Source: Streptomyces katrae
Lineage (GTDB): Bacteria > Actinomycetota > Actinomycetes > Streptomycetales > Streptomycetaceae
Length of the DNA: 64,000 nucleotides
Reading direction: 5' to 3'
NCBI RefSeq assembly: GCF_002028425.1
Contig: NZ_CP020042.1
Location: 2,666,001-2,730,000 of the forward strand
Shown: positions 46,495 through 54,737 of the stretch, piece by piece
Numbering within the stretch: position 1 is the first letter of the stretch
How the letters are laid out: each line of letters begins with the position of its first letter
Notes under the pieces: model-generated
Database searches by the model: none
Told to the model about the DNA's origin: nothing
What the model saw: the letters and a program-made list of their open reading frames with translations, nothing else
Position numbers and translations under genes: made by a program

Positions 46495-48192
46495 TCAGGA
46501 CGGTTTCCAGTCCTTGCCCAGGGTCACCACGACGTCCGCGTTCACCACGCTCTCGGCCTTCTTCACCGCCGTCTCCGGCAGCCCCAGCGTCTTGGCGACC
46601 TCGACCGCGCGGGCCCGCTGGCCCTCGTCCTGGTACGTGACCTGCGAGGTGGCGGCTGGCCGGTCGGCCCTGCCCCCGTCCACGAGGGCGTAGCCGCCGT
46701 TGAGCAGCGCCGCCTTCGCCGCGACCTGCGCCTTCTCGTCCCCGGTGGCGTCCTTGAGACCCACCCGCGGGGCCGCTCCGGGCTGGGCGGCGGTGACGGT
46801 CCCGCCGAGGAGCTCCTTGACCACCTTCTTGGAGGCGTCGTCGGTGAGGCCGCCGTCGGGCTTCACCGAGAGCACCTCGGTGCGGTACGCGGCCGTCTTG
46901 GCGTGCTCGCCGATCCGCGCCAGCAGGCCGCCGAGGTTCTGCGCGTCGAGCCCCGGGTCCAGGATCTGGCCCAGGCTCTCGACGGTCGTGGCGGCCGCCT
47001 TCGGGTCGGAGGGGATCTTGCGCAGGACGGCGTACAGGACCCGGCCGGTGCGCTCCAGCTGCTTGGCCTCCGGTTCGCCCGGGGCGCGGTAGGTGGCGTA
47101 GGCGACGGCCATGGCGCCGGTCAGGGTCTGCCTGGGGCCCTGCCCGACGGCCGGGGTCTTGGCCTGGTCGTCGGCGGGCACGGCGGTGTCGGTGTCGGTC
47201 TCGATGCCGCCGACCAGCTCGACCAGGCGTTCCAGGAAGGGGGTGTCCAGGCGCCAGGTGCCGCCGATGCGGGTGCCGAGGGCGGTGTCGAGGGCCTCGC
47301 GGGTGCCGATGCCGCCGTCCTCGACGGACTTGCCGAGGGTGGTGCCGGTGCCGTCGTCCTTGGTGACGGCGAGGGCGTTGGGCAGCAGGACGGTGGCGCC
47401 CTGCCGCGCCGTGACGTTGTCCACGAGGAGGGCGGTGGAGCTGCCGCCCCGCTTGGTGTTGCGCAGGTGGACGACGATCATGTCGCGCTTCTGGGCGCCG
47501 GCGGCGGTCGGGGCGCCCTTCTTCGGGCCGGGCGCGTCGAGGAAGGGCAGCTTGCCCGCGTACCAGAGGTAGCCGAGGCCTCCGACGAGGAGGAGTGCCA
47601 GGACGACGACCAGCGCGACCACCCGGTTGCGGCCGCGGCGGCGGGCCTCCTCGCGGCGCTCGGTACGGCTCTCGGTGAAGGCGAGCCAGTCGATGACGTC
47701 CTCGGAGTCCTCGTCCGGCTGGTCGATGAAGGCGAACTGCTCGGTGCGGTAGCCCGCGGCCGGCCCGCCCGGGCCGGGTTCCTGCCCCGCGGGGTCCGGC
47801 CCGGCGGGGTCCTCCGGATACGACCGGCGCGGCCCGGGGACGGGGGCCGGGGCCGCGGCGGGCGGCTGCGCGGGGGCCTGGGCGGCGGCCTGCTGGGGGA
47901 TCCACTGCGAGGGCTGCTGCCGGGTGTCGTACCCGTAGGAGGGGGCCTGGGGGGCGTACCCCTGCGGCTGCTGCTCGTAGCCGTACTGCTGTGCGTGGGA
48001 CTGCTGTGCGTGGGACTGTTCGTACGAGGGCTCGTACGGGGGTTCGTACTGCTGCCCGTACGGGGGCTGCGGGGCGGGCTGGAGGGGCTGCTGCGCGGGC
48101 ACCTGGCCGTACAGCGGCCGGCCGTACGGGTCGTAGCCGATGAGCTGCTGCTGGGCGGCGTACGGGTCGTACGGATCCTGTGGGTCGTTCAC
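46495..48192 (-). CDS. LCP-family membrane protein with LytR_C domain
   Basis: 565 aa. Residues 1-150 are a Pro/Gln/Tyr-rich cytoplasmic tail (YDPY repeats, SHAQQSHAQQ), with one transmembrane helix at about 190-211. Next come an extracellular LytR-CpsA-Psr-like domain (TRIGGTWRLDTPFLERLVEL, later QLERTGRVLYAVLRKI) and a C-terminal LytR_C domain from about residue 440. LCP enzymes transfer undecaprenyl-linked glycopolymers onto peptidoglycan. The PRD arginine (here LLPNALAV) and the acidic RxDT motif appear degenerate, so catalysis is doubtful. By position beside nadD it may correspond to the S. coelicolor LCP protein PdtA (SCO2578), from memory and unverified. Confidence 0.82.
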   Translation of the reverse strand: MNDPQDPYDPYAAQQQLIGYDPYGRPLYGQVPAQQPLQPAPQPPYGQQYEPPYEPSYEQSHAQQSHAQQYGYEQQPQGYAPQAPSYGYDTRQQPSQWIPQQAAAQAPAQPPAAAPAPVPGPRRSYPEDPAGPDPAGQEPGPGGPAAGYRTEQFAFIDQPDEDSEDVIDWLAFTESRTERREEARRRGRNRVVALVVVLALLLVGGLGYLWYAGKLPFLDAPGPKKGAPTAAGAQKRDMIVVHLRNTKRGGSSTALLVDNVTARQGATVLLPNALAVTKDDGTGTTLGKSVEDGGIGTREALDTALGTRIGGTWRLDTPFLERLVELVGGIETDTDTAVPADDQAKTPAVGQGPRQTLTGAMAVAYATYRAPGEPEAKQLERTGRVLYAVLRKIPSDPKAAATTVESLGQILDPGLDAQNLGGLLARIGEHAKTAAYRTEVLSVKPDGGLTDDASKKVVKELLGGTVTAAQPGAAPRVGLKDATGDEKAQVAAKAALLNGGYALVDGGRADRPAATSQVTYQDEGQRARAVEVAKTLGLPETAVKKAESVVNADVVVTLGKDWKPS

Positions 48193-48218
48193 CGCGGGCC
48201 TCTCGTCGTTCCGGGAGC

Positions 48219-48836
48219 TCAGGCTCCCCGGTACAGCTCACGCTTGTCGATGTAGCGCACCACGCCGTCGGGGACCAGGTACCAGACCGGGTCGCCCTCG
48301 GCGACGCGGGCCCGGCAGTCGGTGGAGGAGATCGCCAGCGCGGGCACCTCCACGAGCGAGACGCCGCCTTCGGGCAGGCCGTCGTCGGTCAGGACGTGGC
48401 CGGGCCGGGTCACCCCGATGAAGTGGGCGAGGGAGAAGAGCTCGTCGGCGTTGCGCCAGGTGAGGATCTGCGCGAGGGCGTCCGCGCCGGTGATGAAGAA
48501 GAGGTCGGCGTCCTCGTTGAGCGCGCTCAGGTCCCGCAGGGTGTCGATGGTGTACGTCGGCCCGCCGCGGTCGATGTCGATGCGGCTCACCGAGAACTGC
48601 GGGTTCGAGGCCGTCGCGATGACCGTCATCAGGTAGCGGTCCTCGGCGGGCGACACGGCCCGCTGGGACTTCTGCCACGGTTCGCCCGTGGGGACGAACA
48701 CCACCTCGTCGAGGTGGAAAAGGGCGGCGACCTCGCTGGCGGCCACCAGGTGTCCGTGGTGGATCGGGTCGAACGTCCCGCCCATCACGCCGAGCCGGCG
48801 CTTGACCGGGCCCGTAGGCACTTCCTGCTCTCCCAT
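48219..48836 (-). CDS. nadD: Nicotinate-nucleotide adenylyltransferase
   Basis: 205 aa. Transfers AMP to nicotinate mononucleotide in NAD synthesis. The nucleotidyltransferase motif is [20 protein letters not shown] and the C-terminal [13 protein letters not shown] matches the ISSTxxR motif. The ATG at 48836 gives a 14-residue lead ([14 protein letters not shown]). It heads the nadD-LCP-rsfS-phosphatase group. Confidence 0.96.
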   Translation of the reverse strand: MGEQEVPTGPVKRRLGVMGGTFDPIHHGHLVAASEVAALFHLDEVVFVPTGEPWQKSQRAVSPAEDRYLMTVIATASNPQFSVSRIDIDRGGPTYTIDTLRDLSALNEDADLFFITGADALAQILTWRNADELFSLAHFIGVTRPGHVLTDDGLPEGGVSLVEVPALAISSTDCRARVAEGDPVWYLVPDGVVRYIDKRELYRGA

Positions 48837-48895
48837 GAGCGCAGAGCCTACTGGCCCGGTGGCACGCGCGAGGAGGCCCGGTCCGAACGAGTGGT

Positions 48896-49063
48896 TCAGC
48901 GGTCGCGGTTCAGGCGCGTGGTCACCCAGAGCAGCAGCAGCAGGACGAAGAGCGCACCGCCACCGGTCAGGTAGGGGCTCAGGCTCTCGTGGTTGCCGCC
49001 GTGCTGCTCGGCGCCCTCCGAAGCGAGGAGGACGAGGTTGTTGGCGGTGGTGGAGAGGCTCAT
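48896..49063 (-). CDS. Small single-span membrane protein, 55 aa
   Basis: Begins [20 protein letters not shown] and ends in one transmembrane helix [20 protein letters not shown]. The size, His/Gly-rich spacer and position upstream of nadD resemble a small conserved Streptomyces membrane protein. No function known. The ribosome site is weak. Confidence 0.7.
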   Translation of the reverse strand: MSLSTTANNLVLLASEGAEQHGGNHESLSPYLTGGGALFVLLLLLWVTTRLNRDR

Positions 49064-49203
49064 CAGGCAGGTACCTATCGAGTCGGGGAGCGAGCGGAGA
49101 CTTCCCTCACATCGTATGCGGGGGCCCTGGGCACGCTCACGCCGACTCATGCGTTGGAGAAGATGGACGCAGTGCAGCACAGGCCGATCCAGGGGGAAGC
49201 GCC

Positions 49204-50262
49204 ATGACCGACAGCGGATTCGAGAAGACACCGGCACGCGATCGCAGGAGGTTCCCGGGCATCTCCTCGCGGGCCTACGAGCACCCGGCGGACCGCTCGG
49301 CGCTGGTCGCCCTGCGCAAGCTGACCGGTTTCGACACGGTCTTCAAGGCCCTCAGCGGGCTGCTCCCGGAGCGCAGCCTGCGGCTGCTGTTCCTGTCGGA
49401 CTCGGTGCGGGTGGGCGAGACCCAGTTCCCCCATCTGTACGAGATGCTGCGCGACGCCTGTTACATCCTGGACCTGGAGAAGGTCCCGCAGATGTACGTG
49501 CAGCAGGACCCGAAGCCGAACGCCATGTGCATCGGGCTGGACGAGCCGATCATCGTGGTGACGACGGCGCTGGTGGAGCTGCTGGACGAGGAGGAGATGC
49601 GGGCGGTCGTGGGCCACGAGGCGGGCCACGCGCTGTCCGGGCACTCCGTGTACCGCACGGTGCTGCTCTTCCTGACGAACCTGGCGCTGAAGGTGGCGTG
49701 GATCCCGCTGGGCAATGTGGCGATCATGGCGATCGTCACCGCGCTGCGGGAGTGGTTCCGCAAGTCGGAGCTGTCGGCGGACCGGGCCGGCCTGCTGGTG
49801 GGGCAGGACGTGAACGCCTCGATGCGCGGTCTGATGAAGATCGCGGGCGGCAACCACCTGCACGAGATGAACGTGGACGCCTTCCTGGCCCAGGCCGACG
49901 AGTACGAGGCCGGCGGCGACCTGCGCGATTCGGTCCTGAAGATCCTCAACGTGCTGCCGCGCACCCACCCCTTCACCACGGTGCGCGCCGCCGAGCTGCG
50001 CAAGTGGTCGCAGAGCCGGGACTACCAGCGGATCATGGACGGGCACTACCCGCGGCGGGACGAGGACAAGGACGCCTCGGTGGCCGACTCCTTCCGCCAG
50101 TCCGCCTCGCACTACGCGGACTCGGTGCGCACCAGCAAGGATCCGCTGATGAAGCTGGTCGGCGACATAGCCGGCGGCGCGGGCGACCTGGGCGGCAAGC
50201 TGCGCGACCGGTTCACCGGCCCGGCCGGCGGCGAGGAGAAGGGCGCTACCGGAGCGGGCTGA
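49204..50262 (+). CDS. M48 family metallopeptidase
   Basis: 352 aa from ATG 49204, with GGGGAA upstream. The zinc site is AVVGHEAGHALSGHSVY (HExxH), with the third ligand in the SELSADRAG segment. Two hydrophobic stretches (VLLFLTNLALKVAWIPLGNV, then AIMAIVTALREW) make it an HtpX/Ste24-like membrane protease of the Zn-dependent stress class. Its C terminus is hydrophilic (DRFTGPAGGEEKGATGAG). The last 17 bp overlap the convergent 423-aa gene. Confidence 0.92.
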   Translation: MTDSGFEKTPARDRRRFPGISSRAYEHPADRSALVALRKLTGFDTVFKALSGLLPERSLRLLFLSDSVRVGETQFPHLYEMLRDACYILDLEKVPQMYVQQDPKPNAMCIGLDEPIIVVTTALVELLDEEEMRAVVGHEAGHALSGHSVYRTVLLFLTNLALKVAWIPLGNVAIMAIVTALREWFRKSELSADRAGLLVGQDVNASMRGLMKIAGGNHLHEMNVDAFLAQADEYEAGGDLRDSVLKILNVLPRTHPFTTVRAAELRKWSQSRDYQRIMDGHYPRRDEDKDASVADSFRQSASHYADSVRTSKDPLMKLVGDIAGGAGDLGGKLRDRFTGPAGGEEKGATGAG

Positions 50263-51517
50263 CGGAGGCCGGCGGGGGCGGTGCCTGGGGCTGTGCCACG
50301 GGCGGTCCCGCCGCCGCCGGGCCGGGCTGCGGCGGGCCCGGGGACTGCGCGGGCTCCTCGGACTGCGAAGGCTGCGAGGGCTGGGCCGACGGGTCGGGTG
50401 CGGCCGCCGCCGGGTCCATCACCCCGCACAGTCCGGCCGTGCGCCGGGGGCGGCCGCTGGCGTACGGGTCGCTGACCGGCGGGCCCACGGTGGTGGGGCC
50501 GGCTCCGGCCCGCAGCGGGCGGAAGCTCCCGGCCGGGTCCGCGGCGCAGTCCTGCGGCCCGGCCATCACGTAGGAGGAGGCCAGTTCCGCCCGCCGGGTG
50601 GTGAGGTCCTCGTGGTCGAAGCGCAGCCGCAGTTCTCGGCGGACGGTGAAGAGGGAGGCCCCGTCGGGCCCGGCCGGCGGGCCGGAGACTCCCCGTACGG
50701 CGTACACGAAGGTGTGGTCGGTGGTGATCACGAGCACCTCCGGGCTGACCTCCTCGAAGGAGAGGGTGCCGCTGACCCGGACGCGGGAGTCGGCCAGGAC
50801 CGCGGTGTGCGGGTCGAAACGGACCAGCCAGCCGGTGGCGGCGTGCCGGCCGTCCCCGGAGGGCGAGGCCATGCTCTCGTCGAACTGGGCGAGCTGTCCG
50901 GGGTCCAGCAGCACCCGTACGGGCCGGGTGGCGCTGCCGGAGAGCACGTCGGGGTCGAGGGAGGACTGCACCAGGTAGTCCTTGGCGATGGACAGGGCGG
51001 CGACGACCTGGCTCTCGGTGAAGTGGTGGGTGCGGCGTACGGCCGGCAAGGTGATCCCGGCGGCCCCGGTCCGGTAGTCGGCCGCGGGACTGCGGGCGTA
51101 CAGGTCGGCCGGCGTGCCGCCCGGTACGGCGGCCGACGGCGCCAGGGGCACGACGGTGCTGCTCAGCGGCTCGGCGTTGCCGCCGGCCGGCGGTACGTAG
51201 GGGTTGCGCACGCCCAGGTAGACGGCGACCGCGAAGGCCGAGGCGATGAGCAGGACGAGCAGCATGCCCTGGCGGGCGCCACGGCCCGGGGTGCCGGTGC
51301 CGCGGCCCGCGGAGCCGCCGGACGACCAGATGGAGCGGCTACGGACGGCCCGGGCGTGCTCGCCCATGCGTTCCTGGGCGGAGAACTCCTGGAGCCGGGC
51401 AGCACGGACGAAGTCCTCGTCGAACACCACCGACCGGTACTCGTCCGGGCGCAGCTCGTCGTCGCCCCCGCCGATTCCCTCGGGGGTGCCGTTGGGCGGA
51501 TCTCCTGGTACGGCCAT
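50246..51517 (-). CDS. Membrane protein with FDEDFVR motif (larger of adjacent pair)
   Basis: 423 aa from ATG 51517, with GGGGAG upstream. Cytoplasmic N terminus (1-84) carries SVVFDEDFVRAARLQEFSAQ at 29-48. One transmembrane helix lies at about 85-103. An extracellular alpha/beta domain (FTESQVVAALSIAKDYLVQS ... YVMAGPQDCAADPAGSF) is followed by a Pro/Ala/Gln-rich tail. No enzyme motif. The smaller neighbour (51585-52118) has the same motif at the same residue numbers. I recall S. coelicolor proteins in this position (SCO2583/2584) being discussed as partners of the spore-wall machinery; that is memory, not verified. Confidence 0.8.
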   Translation of the reverse strand: MAVPGDPPNGTPEGIGGGDDELRPDEYRSVVFDEDFVRAARLQEFSAQERMGEHARAVRSRSIWSSGGSAGRGTGTPGRGARQGMLLVLLIASAFAVAVYLGVRNPYVPPAGGNAEPLSSTVVPLAPSAAVPGGTPADLYARSPAADYRTGAAGITLPAVRRTHHFTESQVVAALSIAKDYLVQSSLDPDVLSGSATRPVRVLLDPGQLAQFDESMASPSGDGRHAATGWLVRFDPHTAVLADSRVRVSGTLSFEEVSPEVLVITTDHTFVYAVRGVSGPPAGPDGASLFTVRRELRLRFDHEDLTTRRAELASSYVMAGPQDCAADPAGSFRPLRAGAGPTTVGPPVSDPYASGRPRRTAGLCGVMDPAAAAPDPSAQPSQPSQSEEPAQSPGPPQPGPAAAGPPVAQPQAPPPPASVSPLR

Positions 51518-51584
51518 CGCTTCTCCCCGCTGTCCCCGCTTCAGAGAAGCCCCCAGCTCCTGACGGGCGAGTGGGGTCGTACCT

Positions 51585-52118
51585 TCAGGGTTGGCGGCCG
51601 ACGGGGTACGTAAACGCGCCGACGCCGGTGACTTCCCCGAGCGGGGTACTGGCGGGCGCGGGTGCGGGGTCCGCTTCGCCCGCGGCGCTGCGGTAGACGG
51701 CGCTGAAGGCCAGGGCGACCATGCCGAGTCCCATGACGACGGCGAGCACCCAGGCGACCGGTCTCAGCCACCCGGCCCGGCCGCGGTAGGGGCGCAGGCT
51801 GCCGCCGTAGGCCCCGTACGGGCCCTCGGCGTAGCCATAGGGGCCGGCGTCCCAGGCGGGGTCGTCGAAGGGATGTCCGTCCGGGAGGCCGTGGTCGTCC
51901 TCGCCCGCCCAGCCTCCGGCGACGCGGGCGGCCTCCGCCTCGGCGCGGGCCAGGTCGGCGGCGCGCTGGCGTTCGGCCGCGCTCGGTTCATGGATCTTGG
52001 CGTTCCGGACGAAGTCCTCGTCGAACACCACGGAGGCGAAGTCCTGATCCGCGCCTCCGCGGTCGTCGTCGGGCTCCCCGTCGTCCGGGAACGGCTTGCC
52101 CCCCACGTCGTCCGGCAC
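51585..52118 (-). CDS. Membrane protein with FDEDFVR motif (smaller of adjacent pair)
   Basis: 177 aa from GTG 52118. Acidic N terminus, then SVVFDEDFVRNAKIHEPSAA at 29-48 aligned with the larger neighbour. A helical, charged and Gly/Tyr-rich cytoplasmic region (GPYGYAEGPYGAYGG) follows, then one transmembrane helix at about 119-143 and a short external tail. A -10-like TACGCT six bases before the GTG suggests a leaderless transcript. Function unknown; the shared motif implies a common partner for the two proteins. Confidence 0.8.
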   Translation of the reverse strand: MPDDVGGKPFPDDGEPDDDRGGADQDFASVVFDEDFVRNAKIHEPSAAERQRAADLARAEAEAARVAGGWAGEDDHGLPDGHPFDDPAWDAGPYGYAEGPYGAYGGSLRPYRGRAGWLRPVAWVLAVVMGLGMVALAFSAVYRSAAGEADPAPAPASTPLGEVTGVGAFTYPVGRQP

Positions 52119-52195
52119 GGGAACAGCGTAGACCTGGGGGGCCGCTTTGGGCAGGGTGAAAGCCGGAATCCGGCCACAACGGGTTCGGGTGCCGG

Positions 52196-53479
52196 TTACC
52201 GGATGTGACCGTCACCGGTGACGATGTACTTGGTGGAGGTGAGCTCCGGCAGGCCCATCGGGCCCCGGGCGTGCAGCTTCTGGGTGGAGATGCCGATCTC
52301 GGCGCCGAACCCGAACTGGCCACCGTCGGTGAACCGGGTGGAGGCGTTCACGGCGACGGTGGTGGAGTCGACCAGCTGGGTGAAGCGGCGCGCGGCGGCC
52401 TGCGAGGTGGTGACGATGGCCTCGGTGTGGCCGGAGGTCCAGCGGCGGATGTGGGCGACGGCGGCGTCGAGGGAGTCCACGACGGCGGCGGCGATGTCGT
52501 ACGACAGGTACTCGGCGGCCCAGTCCTCGTCGGTGGCGGGCACGGCGGTGGCCTTGCTCTCCTCCGCGGCGGCCAGGACCCGGACGTCGCCGTGGACGGT
52601 CACGCCGGCGTCGGCGAGGGCGTCGAGGGCGCGGGGCAGGAAGGCGTCGGCGATGTCGCGGTGGACGAGGAGGGTCTCGGCGGCGTTGCAGACGGAGGGC
52701 CGCTGGGCCTTGGAGTTGACGAGGATGTCCACGGCCATGTCGAGGTCGGCCTGGGCGTCGACGTAGACGTGGCAGTTCCCGGTACCGGTCTCGATGACCG
52801 GGACGGTGGACTCCTCGACGACGGTCTTGATGAGGGAGGCGCCGCCGCGCGGGATGAGCACGTCGACGAGGCCGCGGGCGCGCATCAGCTCGCGGACGGA
52901 GTCGCGGGACTCGCCGGGGACGAGCTGGATCGCGTCGGCGGGCAGGCCGGCGCTCTCGATCGCGTCGCGCAGGATGGCGACGAGGGCGGTGTTGGAGGCG
53001 TAGGCGGAGGAGCTGCCGCGCAGGAGGACGGCGTTGCCGGACTTCAGGCAGAGCGCGGCGGCGTCGACGGTGACGTTGGGGCGGGCCTCGTAGATGATGC
53101 CGACCACGCCGAGGGGGACGCGGACCTGGCGGAGGTCGATGCCGTTGGGGAGGGTGGAGCCGCGGACGACCTCGCCGACCGGGTCGGGGAGGGCCGCGAC
53201 GTCGCGCACGTCGGAGGCGATGGCGGCGATCCGCTCCGGGGTGAGGGTGAGCCGGTCGATGACGGTCTCGCTGGTGCCGGCGGCGCGGGCCTTGTCGGTG
53301 TCCTCGGCGTTGGCGGCGACGATCTCGTCGGTGCGGGCCGTCAGCGCGTCCGCGATCGCCAGGAGGGCCGTGTCCTTGGCGGACCGCGGGAGTGGGGCGA
53401 TGGCTGCGGCGGCCGTGCGGGCCGCTGCCGCGGTGGCGAGGACGGGGGAGGTCGCGGGGGCGTCGTCGAGCGAGGTCAT
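52196..53479 (-). CDS. proA: Glutamate-5-semialdehyde dehydrogenase
   Basis: 427 aa. Reduces gamma-glutamyl phosphate to glutamate semialdehyde in proline synthesis. The catalytic cysteine is in [20 protein letters not shown], and NAD(P) contacts lie in [27 protein letters not shown] -10 sequence ends seven bases before the ATG at 53479, so it may be leaderless. It works with proB (54738-55865), separated by a 770-bp repeat-rich spacer and a hypothetical gene. Confidence 0.97.
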   Translation of the reverse strand: MTSLDDAPATSPVLATAAAARTAAAAIAPLPRSAKDTALLAIADALTARTDEIVAANAEDTDKARAAGTSETVIDRLTLTPERIAAIASDVRDVAALPDPVGEVVRGSTLPNGIDLRQVRVPLGVVGIIYEARPNVTVDAAALCLKSGNAVLLRGSSSAYASNTALVAILRDAIESAGLPADAIQLVPGESRDSVRELMRARGLVDVLIPRGGASLIKTVVEESTVPVIETGTGNCHVYVDAQADLDMAVDILVNSKAQRPSVCNAAETLLVHRDIADAFLPRALDALADAGVTVHGDVRVLAAAEESKATAVPATDEDWAAEYLSYDIAAAVVDSLDAAVAHIRRWTSGHTEAIVTTSQAAARRFTQLVDSTTVAVNASTRFTDGGQFGFGAEIGISTQKLHARGPMGLPELTSTKYIVTGDGHIR

Positions 53480-53743
53480 GCCGCCAAGGTTAGTCCCCGC
53501 CGCCCCGGCCCCTCACGGAGTTCCACCCCGCGAGACGGCCCCTGCCGCGGCCTGGCGGCGCGGGCCTCGGCCAGAGGTTCGATGGCTGCCCGGCCGGGCC
53601 GGGCGGGCTCTTTGCGGAGCCGGGTCCCGTGCGGGGGCGGCTGCGCTGCGCCGCTGCGCGGAGCCGGCTCCCCGCCCCGCCCTTTCTCCGTTTCCCGGGG
53701 CTCCGCCCCGGACCCCGCTCCTGGGGGCTCCGCCCCCAGACCA

Positions 53744-53765
53744 CCCCCCAGCTACCGCTGGGGGG
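53744..53765. repeat. GGTA-loop palindrome, dispersed repeat copy
   Basis: On the minus strand CCCCCCAGC-GGTA-GCTGGGGGG, preceded by GGGGGCACC. It is the same element as the in-gene copy at 59809-59844. Confidence 0.75.
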
Positions 53766-53930
53766 GTGCCCCCCGCGCCTCAAACGCCGGCGGGGCTGGA
53801 TTGCGGCGCGCCTGGTCCGTCGCCTGCGGCTGGATTCCGCGCAGCGAAATTCCAGCCCGCGTGGCGTTTGGGCCTACGGGCGCGAAGCGCACGTACGGGG
53901 TCAGGGGCGGAGCCCCTGGGAACGGGCGAA

Positions 53931-53963
53931 GTGGGGGTCCCCCGGACGGAGTCTGGGGGAGGG
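53931..53963. repeat. Related palindromic repeat variant
   Basis: GTGGGGGTCCCCCGGACGG... then GTCTGGGGGAGGG, with flanks matching the 59809-59844 element but a different loop. Confidence 0.6.
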
Positions 53964-54248
53964 TAGGGGACCTCGCCCCGCGCAGCGGCCCACCACCCGC
54001 AGCCGACACCAGGACGCCGGCCAGAGCGGCAGCAGCCCGCAGACGAGGTCCCGGCCACTCCGCCTGGGGCAGCGTCGGCCCGCACCCGACGGCCAACCCC
54101 CACCGGCGGACGGAGTCCGCCGCAGCGGTGCGAAGCCCAGGAGGCCCGCCGGGGCCCGTGGCCCCGGCCCGGCCGTCGCCGGAGGGAGTCCGGCGCAGCG
54201 CCGCGAAGCCGGGGAGGCCGCTCGCGGCCGAGCCGCGCGAGCGATGCG

Positions 54249-54653
54249 TCAATAGGGGTGCACGCCCACCGGGTGGGCCGGGGGTGGGCCGTAGCCCTCT
54301 GCTACGCGTTGGTGGTACGTCGTGCGGTCGATGACCTCCAGCCCGACGATCTCCCAGGGTGGCAGCCGCGCCGTCGACCGGTGCTCCCCCCACAGCCGCA
54401 GGGCGACCGCCGCCGCGTCGTGGAGGTCGCGGGCTTCCTCCCAGTACCGGATCTCCGCATGGTCGTCGGCATACCGGCTGGTCAGCAGGAAGGGGTGATC
54501 GTGCGCGAGCTGCTCCAGCCCGCGCCGCACCTCCGCCAGCGGCGCCGGTTTGCCCGAGACACTCAGCGTCACGTGCCAGAGGCGGGACACCGGGCCCTGT
54601 TCCTCCCCGCCGGCGCCGTCCCCGGTACCGACGCTGGTCAGCGCTCGTCTCAC
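54249..54653 (-). CDS. Conserved hypothetical protein, 134 aa
   Basis: A mixed alpha/beta protein (RLWHVTLSVSGKPAPLAEVR, later ALRLWGEHRSTARLPPWEIV and EVIDRTTYHQRVAEGYGPP). Begins MRRALTSVGTGDGAGGEEQG; a later start near VSRLWHV is possible. Codon bias is host-like and the length is consistent with a real Streptomyces hypothetical between proA and proB. Function unknown. Confidence 0.7.
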   Translation of the reverse strand: MRRALTSVGTGDGAGGEEQGPVSRLWHVTLSVSGKPAPLAEVRRGLEQLAHDHPFLLTSRYADDHAEIRYWEEARDLHDAAAVALRLWGEHRSTARLPPWEIVGLEVIDRTTYHQRVAEGYGPPPAHPVGVHPY

Positions 54654-54737
54654 CAGCCGCCTCCTGTCTGCGCTACGCGTGTCCGCCCCTCACAGTTGAC
54701 CAGTCCCCGGCCCGCCGCGCGGTGGTTTTCCCGAACC

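Larger units (their letters stand above)
53480..54248. other. 769-bp repeat-rich intergenic spacer between proA and the hypothetical gene
   Basis: No credible gene: open frames in both strands have no family resemblance and are Arg/Pro/Gly-rich artefacts of GC content. It contains several short palindromes and GC-rich blocks (CTGGGGGC/GCCCCCAG at 53721-53739, the GGTA-loop hairpin at 53744-53765, CAAACGCCGGCGGGGCT near 53771, and 53931-53963). Two imperfect direct repeats lie around 54107-54230 (GGAGTCC...GCGCAGCG...GCGAAGCC...GAGGCC). This resembles accumulated dispersed repeats of Streptomyces intergenic regions. Confidence 0.7.
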
